DNA of 64,000 nucleotides from the NCBI GenBank assembly GCA_964580465.1, contig CAZOKJ010000008.1, positions 1-64,000 on the forward strand. The letters are read 5' to 3'. The notes beneath the pieces are model-generated. The model did no database searches. It was not told where the DNA came from and saw only the letters and a program-made list of their open reading frames with translations. Position 1 is the stretch's first letter, and each line of letters starts with the position of its first letter. Made by a program: the position numbers and the translations under genes. Below are positions 42,950 to 52,530 of the stretch, piece by piece. The stretch comes from Taishania sp964580465 (GTDB lineage: Bacteria; Bacteroidota; Bacteroidia; Flavobacteriales_D; Crocinitomicaceae).

Positions 42950-44062
42950 TTAGTTGTTAGCAGTACTGATTTCTTCTTTTTTTCCTAGTTTTTTCAACAA
43001 CTTCGCATGGTCTTTTACCGCACCATAAAACGTGATGTATTGGTAATATGGAAGGTTGTATTCCATAGCTGTTTGTTTTACAATTTTTGAAATGTCTTTG
43101 TAGTGTACGTGGCAGATGTTTGGAAACAAATGGTGTTCAACTTGGTAATTTAACCCTCCAATTAACCATGAAAACACGCGTGCTTTGTTTGCAAAATTAG
43201 CTGTGTTGTACAATTGATTGATTGCCCAATCTGTTTGAATATTTCCTGTAGCGTCTGGTTTTGGAAAATCAGAACTTGGAACAACATGAGCAGATTGAAA
43301 AATAACGGACAAAATAAATCCTGAAATAAATTGCATTAAAAAGAAACCAATCAACGTTATGTACCAAGCAGTTGGTGCTAACCACATAGGAAGCGCAATG
43401 GTTACAAATGCATAGGCAATTTTAGTTAATAAAATGATGGTAAATGCTTTGTTAAATCTTATGTTTTGAGTTTTCAATAAGCCCATTTTATTGTAGCGAA
43501 TGATTTGTTGGTAATCTTTAATAAAAAACCAGTTAATTGTCAGTAAACCATATAAAAACCAAGCGTAAACATGTTGGTAATTATGGTGTCTTTTGTGTTC
43601 TTGATTAGGTGAAAAACGCATAAGGCCATCTACATCAATGTCTTCATCCATACCATCAACGTTGGTATAAGTATGGTGTAAAACATTGTGTTGGATTCTC
43701 CAATTCAAATCGCTACCACCTACTAAATTTGCTAAGTAACCTAAAGATTTGTTGACAAAAGAAAAGCGAGAATAAGAGCCATGATTGGCATCGTGCATGA
43801 TAGATAAACCAATTCCACTCATACCTAATCCTGCTACAGCCCATAATAATAAGGCTAACCAACTGCTGTCTACAACAGTCATAATTAGCACCAATGGTGT
43901 AACATATAGCGTAATCATAAAAATAGTTTTTATGACCATGTTAGCATTGCCAAATCGTGTTTTGTTATTCTCTTTGAAGTAAGCGTTTACTCGCTTTTTA
44001 AGCTCTTTATAGAAAGCTGTGTTTTCTTGATCGTTTGAAAACCTAACTGTTTTGATGTTCAT
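42950..44062 (-). CDS. Membrane fatty acid desaturase (front-end type His boxes)
   Basis: 370 residues from the ATG at 44062; the longer form begins at TTG. The three His boxes are HDANH (90-94), HNVLHH (125-130) and QVEHH near the C-terminus. The Gln in the third box is typical of front-end and acyl-lipid desaturases. Four hydrophobic segments flank them. No cytochrome b5 domain. It introduces a double bond into membrane lipid acyl chains. Confidence 0.92.
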   Translation of the reverse strand: MNIKTVRFSNDQENTAFYKELKKRVNAYFKENNKTRFGNANMVIKTIFMITLYVTPLVLIMTVVDSSWLALLLWAVAGLGMSGIGLSIMHDANHGSYSRFSFVNKSLGYLANLVGGSDLNWRIQHNVLHHTYTNVDGMDEDIDVDGLMRFSPNQEHKRHHNYQHVYAWFLYGLLTINWFFIKDYQQIIRYNKMGLLKTQNIRFNKAFTIILLTKIAYAFVTIALPMWLAPTAWYITLIGFFLMQFISGFILSVIFQSAHVVPSSDFPKPDATGNIQTDWAINQLYNTANFANKARVFSWLIGGLNYQVEHHLFPNICHVHYKDISKIVKQTAMEYNLPYYQYITFYGAVKDHAKLLKKLGKKEEISTANN

Positions 44063-44224
44063 TTCTAGTATTAAAAGTGGCGCAAGATACAAATTTTTAA
44101 CGAATTTGTTTTTATTTTCATTACTTTTTTACTTTTTTTAGCACTTGTTAAACTAATTACCATTTTTCTAGTTTGGTTATTGTATTTTTTTCTTTTTTAC
44201 GATTATTAGCAACATTTTCTTTCT

Positions 44225-44232
44225 TACCTTTG
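44225..44232 (+). promoter_or_regulatory. -7 element of purN, near-leaderless
   Basis: TACCTTTG ends 4 bp before the purN ATG. By the usual spacing the first transcribed base would be at or next to the ATG. No -33 TTG at 17-23 bp. Confidence 0.45.
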
Positions 44233-44236
44233 CAAA

Positions 44237-44809
44237 ATGGAAAAAAAGAAATTGGCTATTTTTGCATCAGGCACGGGGAGTAATGCCTTAAACATCATTG
44301 ATTTTTTCAAAGATTCTGAAGAAATTGAAGTTGCTTTTGTTTTGTCCAATAAGCAAGATGCAAAAATTGTCACTACAGCTCCCGAGGCTGGAGTACCTGT
44401 TTATGTTTTTTCAAACGCTGAAGTTGAAGAAGCTGGAAAAGTGTTAGAACTCTGTTTTGAACAACAAATAGATTACATCATTTTGGCAGGTTTTTTACGT
44501 AAAATTCCGCTTAGTTTATTGCTTGCTTTTCCTAATAAAATCATCAATATCCATCCTTCTTTATTGCCAAAATATGGCGGTCAAGGCATGTATGGAGCCA
44601 ATGTTCACAAGGCTGTTTTAGCTAACAATGAAAAGGTGAGTGGTATAACTATTCATTTTGTGAATGCTGAATTTGATAAAGGAGAAATTATTGCTCAATT
44701 TTCATGTGACTTAGTTGAAAACGAAACGTTAGAATCGTTGCAAGAGAAAATACATCAATTGGAGCATGCTCATTTTCCAACGGTTATTCAAAATACATTA
44801 TTACAATGA
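44237..44809 (+). CDS. purN: Phosphoribosylglycinamide formyltransferase PurN
   Basis: 190 residues. FASGTGSNALNII binds the phosphoribosyl group; catalytic Asn and His lie in INIHPSLLPKYGGQGMYG and the Asp in NAEFDKGEI. It performs the third step of purine synthesis with 10-formyl-THF. Its stop overlaps the marC start (ATGA). Confidence 0.95.
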   Translation: MEKKKLAIFASGTGSNALNIIDFFKDSEEIEVAFVLSNKQDAKIVTTAPEAGVPVYVFSNAEVEEAGKVLELCFEQQIDYIILAGFLRKIPLSLLLAFPNKIINIHPSLLPKYGGQGMYGANVHKAVLANNEKVSGITIHFVNAEFDKGEIIAQFSCDLVENETLESLQEKIHQLEHAHFPTVIQNTLLQ

Positions 44810-45402
44810 AAGACTTATTTAGTGCTTTAAATTGGGGAGAAGTTTTTAAAGCAACAATGGTGCTTTTCGCGGTGATAGACATCATCGGCTCTATTCCTAT
44901 TATCATTAAAATCAAAGAAAAATCTGGTGATATTAGCGCTGTGCGTACAAGTGTAGTTTCACTTTGTATCATGATCGGATTTTTAGTTTTAGGAGAGTCC
45001 ATTTTGAACATCTTTGGAGTTGATATACGCTCGTTTGCTGTTGCTGGTTCTCTTATTATTTTTGCTTTGGCATTGGAAATGATTATGGGTTGGCATTTGT
45101 TCAAAGATGAAGTTTCAGGTAAAGTTGCAAGTATCATTCCTTTGGCATTTCCTATTATTGCAGGTGCTGGTACTATGACTTCAATTGTCACTTTAAAAGC
45201 TGAGTATGCGAGCATCAATATTATTGCAGCTATCGCAATTAATATCATCTTTATTTATATTGTGCTTCGCTTAACGAAAAAAATCGAACAATTGTTAGGC
45301 AAAGGAGGAATCGCTATTGTTAAAAAGGTGTTTGGTATCATTCTATTAGCGATTGCTGTTAAGTTATTCTCTTCTAACATTACTTATTTGTTCCAACACT
45401 AA
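44806..45402 (+). CDS. MarC family integral membrane protein
   Basis: 198 residues with six hydrophobic segments; VLFAVIDIIGSIPIII at the start and FPIIAGAGTMTSIVTL in the middle are MarC family motifs. The role of MarC proteins is uncertain. Overlap with purN suggests coupling only. Confidence 0.9.
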   Translation: MKDLFSALNWGEVFKATMVLFAVIDIIGSIPIIIKIKEKSGDISAVRTSVVSLCIMIGFLVLGESILNIFGVDIRSFAVAGSLIIFALALEMIMGWHLFKDEVSGKVASIIPLAFPIIAGAGTMTSIVTLKAEYASINIIAAIAINIIFIYIVLRLTKKIEQLLGKGGIAIVKKVFGIILLAIAVKLFSSNITYLFQH

Positions 45403-45576
45403 TCGTTTGTCTTGCTTTTTCTTTCCGATTGGTTCTAATCGACATTTATTCTTTGTTGATTTTCTTGATTTTTTGTTATTTTTTCAAAGTTTTTTCTTTA
45501 AAATTATAATGGTTTCCCCTTATTTTATTAAATTTTCATAGTATTCGTGAAAATTGGTGAAAATTTTTTTGTTTTA

Positions 45577-45610
45577 TTGTTATTAATTTAACAAATTAAT
45601 TATATATTTG
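45577..45610 (+). promoter_or_regulatory. Promoter of the ACT-like protein gene
   Basis: TTG (45577-45579), 23 nt, TATATTTG (45603-45610), in a very AT-rich 233-bp spacer that otherwise shows no gene. The leader is about 20 nt. Confidence 0.6.
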
Positions 45611-45635
45611 CGAAAACTAAATTTTATTTACATTT

Positions 45636-46298
45636 ATGGAATCAATCGGAAAACTGACAGAAGAGATTATCAACAGAAGTCCTTTTTTAAGAGAATCAAT
45701 GACAGAAGGTTTAATTAACATCTCTGCTTTGGCACGTAAAATTCAAGCTGAAATTGAAGAAGTGACCGGAAAAGAGGTAAAAGAAGGTGCAATTGTAATG
45801 GCTATTAAACGTATGCCTTTAGGTCTTTACCACAAATTGAACGTTAAAATTAAAAATGTGTTAGGTGATTTAGGTGACTTTTTAGTTCGCAGTAATTTGT
45901 CAGATTTTACGTTTAATAACTCTGATACTTTAGGAGCTAAGCAGGCTGAGTTGATGCGACTAATTAATTCTGAATCGAATGGATTCTTTGCTTTGTGCCG
46001 TGGTGTTACAGAAACCACAATTATTGCTGGAGATAAGCATAAGGAATTAATTGAACGTTTGTTTGCTAACGAAAAATTAATTTCCTCTAAACAAAATTTA
46101 GCTTCTGTTACGGTTAAATTACCGCAAGTAAACATTGAAATTTGCGGAATTTACTATTATATCTTAAAACAATTGGCTTGGAAAGGAATTAATATCATTG
46201 AAATTATTTCTACAGCAAACGAATTCACAGTGATTGTTGATCAAGATGAAGTGGATAAAGCGTTTAAAACATTGATGGAATTGAAACGTGGTTTTTAA
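45636..46298 (+). CDS. ACT-like domain protein, conserved hypothetical
   Basis: 220 residues. The N-terminal helical part (GLINISALARKIQAEIEEVT, then KEGAIVMAIKRMP) looks like a winged-helix or DNA-binding segment. The C-terminal half has two beta-alpha-beta units resembling ACT domains (VNIEICGIYYYILKQLAWKG; EFTVIVDQDEVDKAFKTLM), as in aspartokinases. It may sense an amino acid and regulate genes; both are inference. Confidence 0.65.
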   Translation: MESIGKLTEEIINRSPFLRESMTEGLINISALARKIQAEIEEVTGKEVKEGAIVMAIKRMPLGLYHKLNVKIKNVLGDLGDFLVRSNLSDFTFNNSDTLGAKQAELMRLINSESNGFFALCRGVTETTIIAGDKHKELIERLFANEKLISSKQNLASVTVKLPQVNIEICGIYYYILKQLAWKGINIIEIISTANEFTVIVDQDEVDKAFKTLMELKRGF

Positions 46299-46319
46299 GA
46301 CCTCGATTTAAAATATTCT

Positions 46320-46351
46320 AAGAGGGTGTCTGACTTTTTGGACATCCTCTT
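46320..46351. terminator. Bidirectional terminator
   Basis: AAGAGGGTGTC (46320-46330) pairs with GACATCCTCTT (46341-46351), one G-T pair, and a T run follows. It separates the converging ACT-like and helicase genes. Confidence 0.8.
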
Positions 46352-46352
46352 T

Positions 46353-49300
46353 TTATTTTAAAATCACCTCCCAATTTCTTTGTTCCATCACGCTCACAAA
46401 GGTGCTCAACTCTCTTGCGGATGTTAGTTGTGTGTAAGCATGGTTCAGCTGTAATTGATTGCCTTCAATTTGGTAGTCAGTGATGAATGGAAATTGAAGG
46501 ACAGTTGTTTGGGTTGTTTCTAGTTGAATCAACCACTTGTATAATAATTCTACGGATGGATTTTCACTCCATTGCAGCACGCTCGCTTTGATGGAATGAA
46601 AGAAATGTATGCGCTCTGACGCTCGGGATAGTAATACATTTAATCGGTTGCGTCCGCTTTGGGTGGACAAAGGTCCAAAATGCATCTGGAAAGTTCCTTC
46701 TTCATTGTGGGCATAACCTAAGCTAATAATTAATTGCTGGCATTCGTCTCCTTGAACTTTTTCTAGTGGTTTTATAAAATTGTTTAATTCTTCGTTGATT
46801 AAGTGCTCCAATTGTTGTGGCGTTAATTTCGAAATGATGCAATCTAGTTGCTCTTGCGAAAAAGCTACAATGCCTATGCTGTCAGTTGGATGTTTTGAGA
46901 TTAATTCACCCACTAACGCCGCTATTTTTGTTGCTTCTTCTTCATTTTTTCGGTGAATGAAACGACCTTTTTCACAAAAATAGGATTGAATGCTGCTGTT
47001 GGTATATGGATAACTAGGAAAGACAATTAATTCGTTATTGTAAAAATGTGTGTTAGAAAACTGGATTAATTCTGGATGCTTACTTCTATAATGATGACGC
47101 AATGTTTTGTTAGTAAAATAGTAGGAAGCATGATGTAAGGTACTAGTGATTTGTTGTTCACCCGATTGAAAATATGCCATTGGGGTCATTTGTTGTTCAT
47201 CACCTGCTATGATGGAACGCTTACTTCTATGCAATGCACCTAAACTATTGTAAATTGGAATTTGACTTGCTTCATCGATGATGCAAAGATCAAATAGTTC
47301 TTCTTCTAATGGAAAATGATTGCCTAATTGTGAAGGATTGCTCAACCAAACTGGTTTCAACACCTGAATCCATCGTTTGGCTTCTGAGGCTAACAAATGA
47401 CGTAAAGAAGGATGAGCTTTGGTTTTACTAAACTCTTTAACGAGTATGGATTTTCCTTTTTTAAGTTCCTTTTTTAATGCAATTTCATCTTGTGATAGTT
47501 TGTTAGATGGAGTTTGGATTATTTGTTCATAATATAAAAATCGTTGTTGTTGTTCTTTTAATATAGTTGCAACTAAATTTTGCTGTTCTTCTTGTTCAGC
47601 TTGTTGCAATAAAGCAATTTTTTCTTTTAATTGACTGGGTTCAAATTGCGCTAACGTAGGATAATGAGCAAAAAAGTGCATTTGATGAGCAGCCAAAAGT
47701 TGGTTGGTATATTCTTCTAATGATTGTGCTATTTTAAGTGTGTTTAAAAATGCTTGATTCAGCTGGATAATGTTGTTTCTTTCTGCCATTAAAGCACTAA
47801 AATGTTGGTGAAGTGCTGTCAATTGACTAACGACACTCATGTTTTTATCTAAGTGATAATAATAGCTTAATTCGTCTTTTAACTGCTGAATCAATGTCGA
47901 TTGCTGTTCGAAAATACTTTTTTTATCATCGTTTAATTGGTTGTAAACAAGCCAATTCTCTGCACTAAATAAATGTAAACTTGCTTTGATAATGTCTAAC
48001 TCTGCTATGTCAGTAACGCCTATTTCAAAGAGTTTTTTGAGTGCTTGTTTTTCTTCAGAATCAATTTTTAGGTATTTTTTTAATTGTTGGATGCTTTTGT
48101 TGGCTTCTTTGATTGGGAGGGTGTTGTATTTTGACCAATGCTTTTGAATTTTCCATTTGTTCCAAAAAGAATAAGCTTGAATGCTTTTTTCAAGGTGTTC
48201 TAATTCAATAATTGAAGGAATAGCGTTCCATTCTGTTAATCGAATGTTTTCTTTACTTAATTGTGCAAGTTTGTATTTTTCTACTTGTTTTAAAAAATGT
48301 TTTTGCTCTTTTGAATGTGGTGTAAGTATCGCTTGGTATTTTTTAACTAATTCGTTTTGAAATAGTTGATAAGTTGCTTGCTCTCGTTGCCATTTTTCAA
48401 TACTTTCAATAGTAAAATGTTCTTCCAATTTTTCCATCTGCTTCGCTAATTGAAGCATTTTTTGCAATCGCACTGCTAATTGTTCACTTTCTTCTGTAGC
48501 CCAACGATTAAATGGAATCATACCAACAACCTGTTGCAATTGTTTATCAAAAAGACTTTCAAGATTTTTTTTACGATTGATAAACTCTTTTAAAGAGGGA
48601 ATTTCCCCCAATAGGAGAGTAGCGGTTGGTAGCTGATTGCTTCCTTTCAACGTTTGAAATTGTGCGTAGGAAATTTCACCAATTAATTGTTCTTGATTCA
48701 GTAAATCTAAGGTGAATTGAAGGTTGTTTTCCAATTCTTTGCGTGTGTTGATTTTAGTTGGTACGTCAACTTGCAAAGGTGCCAACCATGACCATGTTTG
48801 CTTTAAGTCTTGAATAATTTCTTTGATCGCTTTATTGTCGTTTACCAACAAACACAAAGGGTCTAATTGAACACTTTGCATGCGTTTGACAATGACTTCT
48901 AATGCAGCTCTTTTTTCAGAAATAACCAAGGTGTGATACCCACTTTTTAACGCTTTACCGATAACGTTGCTAAGCAATTGCGATTTTCCCGTTCCAGGTG
49001 GACCTTGAACTACACAATTGCGGGTTGTTAACTGCTCAATAATTGCTGCTTGATCACTGTCAAAGGGTAGGAGGAAAGCATCTGGTAAAATGATAGGAGC
49101 TTCGTAGTTTTCACCGGTGAGAAATTGATTCAAGTTGTTCGAAAGTTTTATTCCTTTTAACTCATCTAATTCTCGTATAATAGTATGCCGATGGTAATGA
49201 AAATTACCTATAAATTGATCAGTTGTGATGGTGTCAAAACCTTTTTCTTTGAGTTCATCCAAGCATTGAATTTCATTTTCGCTTGTTAGATGAATATCAA

Positions 49301-49667
49301 ATATTTCTTTTAATTTTTTAACCAAAAAAGGATTGATAAAAGCTGCTTCTTCTTGAAGTGAAAATAAGATTTTATTTCTTACTTTATCGATTTGAAAACT
49401 TACGGGGGTCAACCAAACTGGAGTACTGATGACTGTATTTTTATAGTTCCATTGAAGCAATCCAAAACTGTGACATAAAGTGTTTATTCCGCTTTCTTTA
49501 ATTGAATTTTGCGATATAGACACAATTTTTTGATAGTCACTCAAAGATGCTTCTTCGTTGTAGGGTATTACTTTGGAATTGTCTAAATGCACGAGCAAAT
49601 CATTTTTATTGAATTCACTCAGTTGTGAAATCCAAGTAGAAAGAATGGCTGTTTTGTTTGTGTTCAT
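46353..49667 (-). CDS. Large superfamily 1 helicase-like ATPase (UPF1/Dna2 type)
   Basis: 1104 residues. An N-terminal region of about 195 residues of unknown fold precedes Walker A GPPGTGKS (222-229). A long insert rich in coiled-coil and helices (about 310-740) separates it from motif II DEAS (798-801; LCIIDEASQIP). Motif III is near AGDEQQMTP, motif V is KVQGDECQQLIISLG and motif VI is LNVLLSRASERI. This matches the AAA_11/AAA_12 pair of SF1B helicases. The substrate is unknown. No nuclease or phospholipase domain is obvious, and no defence gene adjoins it. Confidence 0.85.
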   Translation of the reverse strand: MNTNKTAILSTWISQLSEFNKNDLLVHLDNSKVIPYNEEASLSDYQKIVSISQNSIKESGINTLCHSFGLLQWNYKNTVISTPVWLTPVSFQIDKVRNKILFSLQEEAAFINPFLVKKLKEIFDIHLTSENEIQCLDELKEKGFDTITTDQFIGNFHYHRHTIIRELDELKGIKLSNNLNQFLTGENYEAPIILPDAFLLPFDSDQAAIIEQLTTRNCVVQGPPGTGKSQLLSNVIGKALKSGYHTLVISEKRAALEVIVKRMQSVQLDPLCLLVNDNKAIKEIIQDLKQTWSWLAPLQVDVPTKINTRKELENNLQFTLDLLNQEQLIGEISYAQFQTLKGSNQLPTATLLLGEIPSLKEFINRKKNLESLFDKQLQQVVGMIPFNRWATEESEQLAVRLQKMLQLAKQMEKLEEHFTIESIEKWQREQATYQLFQNELVKKYQAILTPHSKEQKHFLKQVEKYKLAQLSKENIRLTEWNAIPSIIELEHLEKSIQAYSFWNKWKIQKHWSKYNTLPIKEANKSIQQLKKYLKIDSEEKQALKKLFEIGVTDIAELDIIKASLHLFSAENWLVYNQLNDDKKSIFEQQSTLIQQLKDELSYYYHLDKNMSVVSQLTALHQHFSALMAERNNIIQLNQAFLNTLKIAQSLEEYTNQLLAAHQMHFFAHYPTLAQFEPSQLKEKIALLQQAEQEEQQNLVATILKEQQQRFLYYEQIIQTPSNKLSQDEIALKKELKKGKSILVKEFSKTKAHPSLRHLLASEAKRWIQVLKPVWLSNPSQLGNHFPLEEELFDLCIIDEASQIPIYNSLGALHRSKRSIIAGDEQQMTPMAYFQSGEQQITSTLHHASYYFTNKTLRHHYRSKHPELIQFSNTHFYNNELIVFPSYPYTNSSIQSYFCEKGRFIHRKNEEEATKIAALVGELISKHPTDSIGIVAFSQEQLDCIISKLTPQQLEHLINEELNNFIKPLEKVQGDECQQLIISLGYAHNEEGTFQMHFGPLSTQSGRNRLNVLLSRASERIHFFHSIKASVLQWSENPSVELLYKWLIQLETTQTTVLQFPFITDYQIEGNQLQLNHAYTQLTSARELSTFVSVMEQRNWEVILK

Positions 49668-49691
49668 TTAGTTAGTGTAGTTGGTGATGAA

Positions 49692-50732
49692 TTACACGCT
49701 TAATTCTCCAACAATAGAAGTTTGCAATAAATTGTTGATTTCTTTTGTGGTGTATGATTGCCCTAAAAGAAACATTAATTTCGTCAATGCAGCTTCGGTT
49801 GTCATGTCACTACCAGAAATTACCCCTGCTTTGTTGAAAAAACTACTGGTTTCATATTTTCCTTGAACTACTTTACCAGAACTACATTGTGTCACGTTTA
49901 ACACGATTCCACCTTGTTGGATAAACGCTGAAATGGAAGCTTGCAAATCGGGATTACTTGGAGCATTTCCTGAACCAAAAGTTTCTATGATAACAGCTTT
50001 TGTTGTGGGGTAATCAAACAAACTTTTATACAAAGAAATAGTGATTCCAGGATATATTTTTAACAAACTAACCTCATGAGAAAAGTTTGGATAGAATTTC
50101 AATTGATTCTTAGTGGTTCTGTACAACAATTCATGTTTATAATCGATGGTTACTCCTGCAACAGCCAATCGAGAGAAATTGGGAGATTTAAAGGCTTCAA
50201 ATTGATTAGCGGATACTTTGGAACTTCTATTTCCTCTGTAAAGTGCGTATTCAAAATAGACAGCCACCTCTTGAATCATCGGTTCTCCGTTGAGGTCTTT
50301 GCAAGCGGCGATTTCAATTGCTGTGATGAGGTTTTCCTTTCCGTCTGTACGAATGGTTCCAATTGGCAGTTGCGAACCTGTGAGAATGACAGGTTTTTTA
50401 AGCCCTTGCAACATAAAACTTAAAGCTGAAGCTGTGTAAGCCATCGTGTCTGAACCATGTAAAATAACAAAGCCATCGTAGGAAGCATAATTATCGTACA
50501 CTAATTGGCCAATGGTTTTCCAATCCTCTAAATTGATTTCAGAAGAGTCAATAGGATGATCAAAACTCACTGTTGTTAATTCAACGTTTAAACGTTGTAA
50601 TTCAGGTACATGAGAATGAATAAGGTTGAAATCAAATGCTTTTAGTTCACCTGTTTCCAAGTCATTGACCATTCCAATGGTTCCACCGGTATAAATCATT
50701 AAGACTTTGGGATGTTGACTCTTATTTTCCAT
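49692..50732 (-). CDS. ansA: Type I L-asparaginase
   Basis: 346 residues from the ATG at 50732 (MENKSQHPKVLMIYTGGTIG), close to the E. coli cytoplasmic enzyme. The longer ORF start at 50807 has no obvious role. Catalytic residues are T15 (YTGGT) and Thr-Asp in HGSDTMAYT. It hydrolyses Asn to Asp and ammonia. Confidence 0.92.
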   Translation of the reverse strand: MENKSQHPKVLMIYTGGTIGMVNDLETGELKAFDFNLIHSHVPELQRLNVELTTVSFDHPIDSSEINLEDWKTIGQLVYDNYASYDGFVILHGSDTMAYTASALSFMLQGLKKPVILTGSQLPIGTIRTDGKENLITAIEIAACKDLNGEPMIQEVAVYFEYALYRGNRSSKVSANQFEAFKSPNFSRLAVAGVTIDYKHELLYRTTKNQLKFYPNFSHEVSLLKIYPGITISLYKSLFDYPTTKAVIIETFGSGNAPSNPDLQASISAFIQQGGIVLNVTQCSSGKVVQGKYETSSFFNKAGVISGSDMTTEAALTKLMFLLGQSYTTKEINNLLQTSIVGELSV

Positions 50733-50822
50733 TTTATTCAAACCGTTAAAAATTGACCAATCCTTATTATTAGTTGAAACAAATAGGGTATTCAGTGCTT
50801 TGAACACCCTATTGAACTTGTA

Positions 50823-51710
50823 TTATTGACCTATTTCAGCACTTGAAACAGGGAACGCTCTATCTACTTTTTTGAATAGACCTTGCAATACTTTTCCTGG
50901 TCCAACTTCAATTACTTCTGAAGCACCATCAGCGATCATTTGTTGCATGATTTGTGTCCATTTTACTGGAGCAGTCAATTGATCCACCAAGTTTTTCTTA
51001 ATTTCTGTTGGGTCTGTTAAACCTGTTGCAGTTACGTTTTGATAAACAGGACAAGAAGGAGTATTAAACGTTGTTGCTTCAATAGCTGCAGCCAATTCTT
51101 CACGAGCTGGCTCCATCAAAGGAGAGTGGAAAGCCCCACCAACTTGAAGTAATAACGCTCTTTTTGCTCCAGCTTCCGTTAATTTTGCGCATGCTTCTTC
51201 CACAGCTGGAATAGCACCTGAAATCACTAATTGTCCAGGACAGTTATAATTTGCGGCAACGACAACACCATTGATGCTAGCACAAATTTGTTCCACTACA
51301 TCGTCATCCAAACCTAAGATTGCTGCCATTGTTGACGGTTCTGCTTCGCACGCTTTTTGCATAGCAAGTGCACGTTTGTAAACCAAAGTTAAACCATCTT
51401 CAAAGCTCAAAGTACCGTTTGCCACCAAAGCAGAAAACTCGCCAAGTGAGTGACCAGCCACCATGTCAGGTTGAAAAGTATCGCCCAAAACAGCAGCCAA
51501 AATTGTTGAATGTAAAAAGATGGCAGGTTGCGTAACTTTCGTTTGTTTCAATTCCTCATCAGTTCCTTCAAACATGATTTTAGTGATATCAAACCCTAAA
51601 ATTTCATTTGCTTTATCAAATAGTTCTTTAGCGATAGGAGATTGTTCGTACAAGTCCTTTCCCATACCTGAAAATTGAGCACCTTGCCCAGGAAAAACGT
51701 ATGCTTTCAT
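50823..51710 (-). CDS. fabD: Malonyl-CoA:ACP transacylase FabD
   Basis: 295 residues. FPGQGAQFSGMG at the start, the acyl-Ser S88 in VAGHSLGEFSA, and the His in QVGGAFHSPLM. It loads malonate onto ACP for fatty acid synthesis. No other fab gene is adjacent. Confidence 0.96.
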   Translation of the reverse strand: MKAYVFPGQGAQFSGMGKDLYEQSPIAKELFDKANEILGFDITKIMFEGTDEELKQTKVTQPAIFLHSTILAAVLGDTFQPDMVAGHSLGEFSALVANGTLSFEDGLTLVYKRALAMQKACEAEPSTMAAILGLDDDVVEQICASINGVVVAANYNCPGQLVISGAIPAVEEACAKLTEAGAKRALLLQVGGAFHSPLMEPAREELAAAIEATTFNTPSCPVYQNVTATGLTDPTEIKKNLVDQLTAPVKWTQIMQQMIADGASEVIEVGPGKVLQGLFKKVDRAFPVSSAEIGQ

Positions 51711-51744
51711 ATTTTATCTACTTTCTTTCTAATTATATTAAAAG

Positions 51745-51752
51745 CAAATGTA
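51745..51752 (-). promoter_or_regulatory. -7 element upstream of fabD
   Basis: Minus-strand TACATTTG matches TAnnTTTG, 34 bp before the ATG. No -33 TTG found. Confidence 0.45.
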
Positions 51753-51880
51753 CATAATTCTGCCCTATTTTTTTAAAAAACTATGGGGAAAAGTGAGTGT
51801 AAGAGGAGATTTGAAATTCTTATAAAAGAGAAAAACATATAGTAGAGGTTGTTAGTGTTTAAGAAAATTGGCTTTAAACC

Positions 51881-51915
51881 ACAAGGGGCTGTCTTTCGGA
51901 CAGCCCCTTGTTTTT
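51881..51915. terminator. Strong hairpin between a small secreted gene and fabD
   Basis: A 13-bp perfect stem, ACAAGGGGCTGTC with GACAGCCCCTTGT, loop TTTCG, then T5 on the plus strand. Both flanking genes are on the minus strand, where the 3' side reads GGTTT and gives a weak T tract. Confidence 0.75.
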
Positions 51916-51936
51916 ATAGATTAAAAGTTGTTTATT

Positions 51937-52323
51937 TTATTCTACAGCAGACATTTTATAATTTTTGAATTCTTCTTCCGTAATGTCTGTTGATCCAGTT
52001 ATTACTTTTACATAAGAAGGCTCACCGTATTGTCCATTTCCTAAATAATCGCATTTAGCGTGAGTAGGTAAGATGAAATACTTAGTAGTTACTCCATTTA
52101 CTTTTTCAGGTCGACGTTCACCAACAGCATAATAAGTAGCGTGTTTGTATAAAATTGCACCAGTGTATTTGTCTTTTGCAACCTCCCATTTGCCACCTTT
52201 GCTTCCAGTTTTTTCTGTTTTTCCTTTACCTCCTATAGCATCTTTTAATTTGCCTAGAATTTGTGCATCTGCATTTGAAATAGTAAGCGATGCTACGAAT
52301 AAAGTTAGAATAATTTTCTTCAT
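51937..52323 (-). CDS. Small secreted protein of unknown function
   Basis: 128 residues with a signal peptide ending at SNADAQ (about 21). A Gly/Lys-rich linker (KLKDAIGGKGKTEKTGSKGG) leads to a beta-rich domain (WEVAKDKYTGAILYKHATYY ... TDITEEEFKNYKM). No family recognised. Confidence 0.65.
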   Translation of the reverse strand: MKKIILTLFVASLTISNADAQILGKLKDAIGGKGKTEKTGSKGGKWEVAKDKYTGAILYKHATYYAVGERRPEKVNGVTTKYFILPTHAKCDYLGNGQYGEPSYVKVITGSTDITEEEFKNYKMSAVE

Positions 52324-52474
52324 AATTGTGTTTTAAATGTTGAGTAAATGTATAAGATTGTTGTGTACGAATTTTTATAAATAAATGAAAGTGCCTTATC
52401 TTTTTACGACGATGCTTTTAGATTAAGTGAAGGCTTTTAAAAACAAGTCAAATTTGAAGTTTATTTAAGAAAGC

Positions 52475-52503
52475 AAAAAAGGATTGTTCTTTCGAACAAT
52501 CCT
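52475..52503 (-). terminator. Terminator of the LamG/T9SS gene
   Basis: AGGATTGTTC (52480-52489) pairs with GAACAATCCT (52494-52503) around TTTC. On the minus strand a run of six T follows. Confidence 0.85.
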
Positions 52504-52530
52504 CTTCTGTATTTGTGTTATGAAAAAAAC

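Noticed and set aside
45353..45541. Small Phe-rich frame after marC
   Set aside because: It overlaps the end of marC in another frame and reflects T-rich DNA.
46353..49667. Helicase as part of a known defence system
   Set aside because: Neighbours are asparaginase, fabD and an ACT-like protein; no nuclease, Zorya, Hachiman-like or similar partner is seen.
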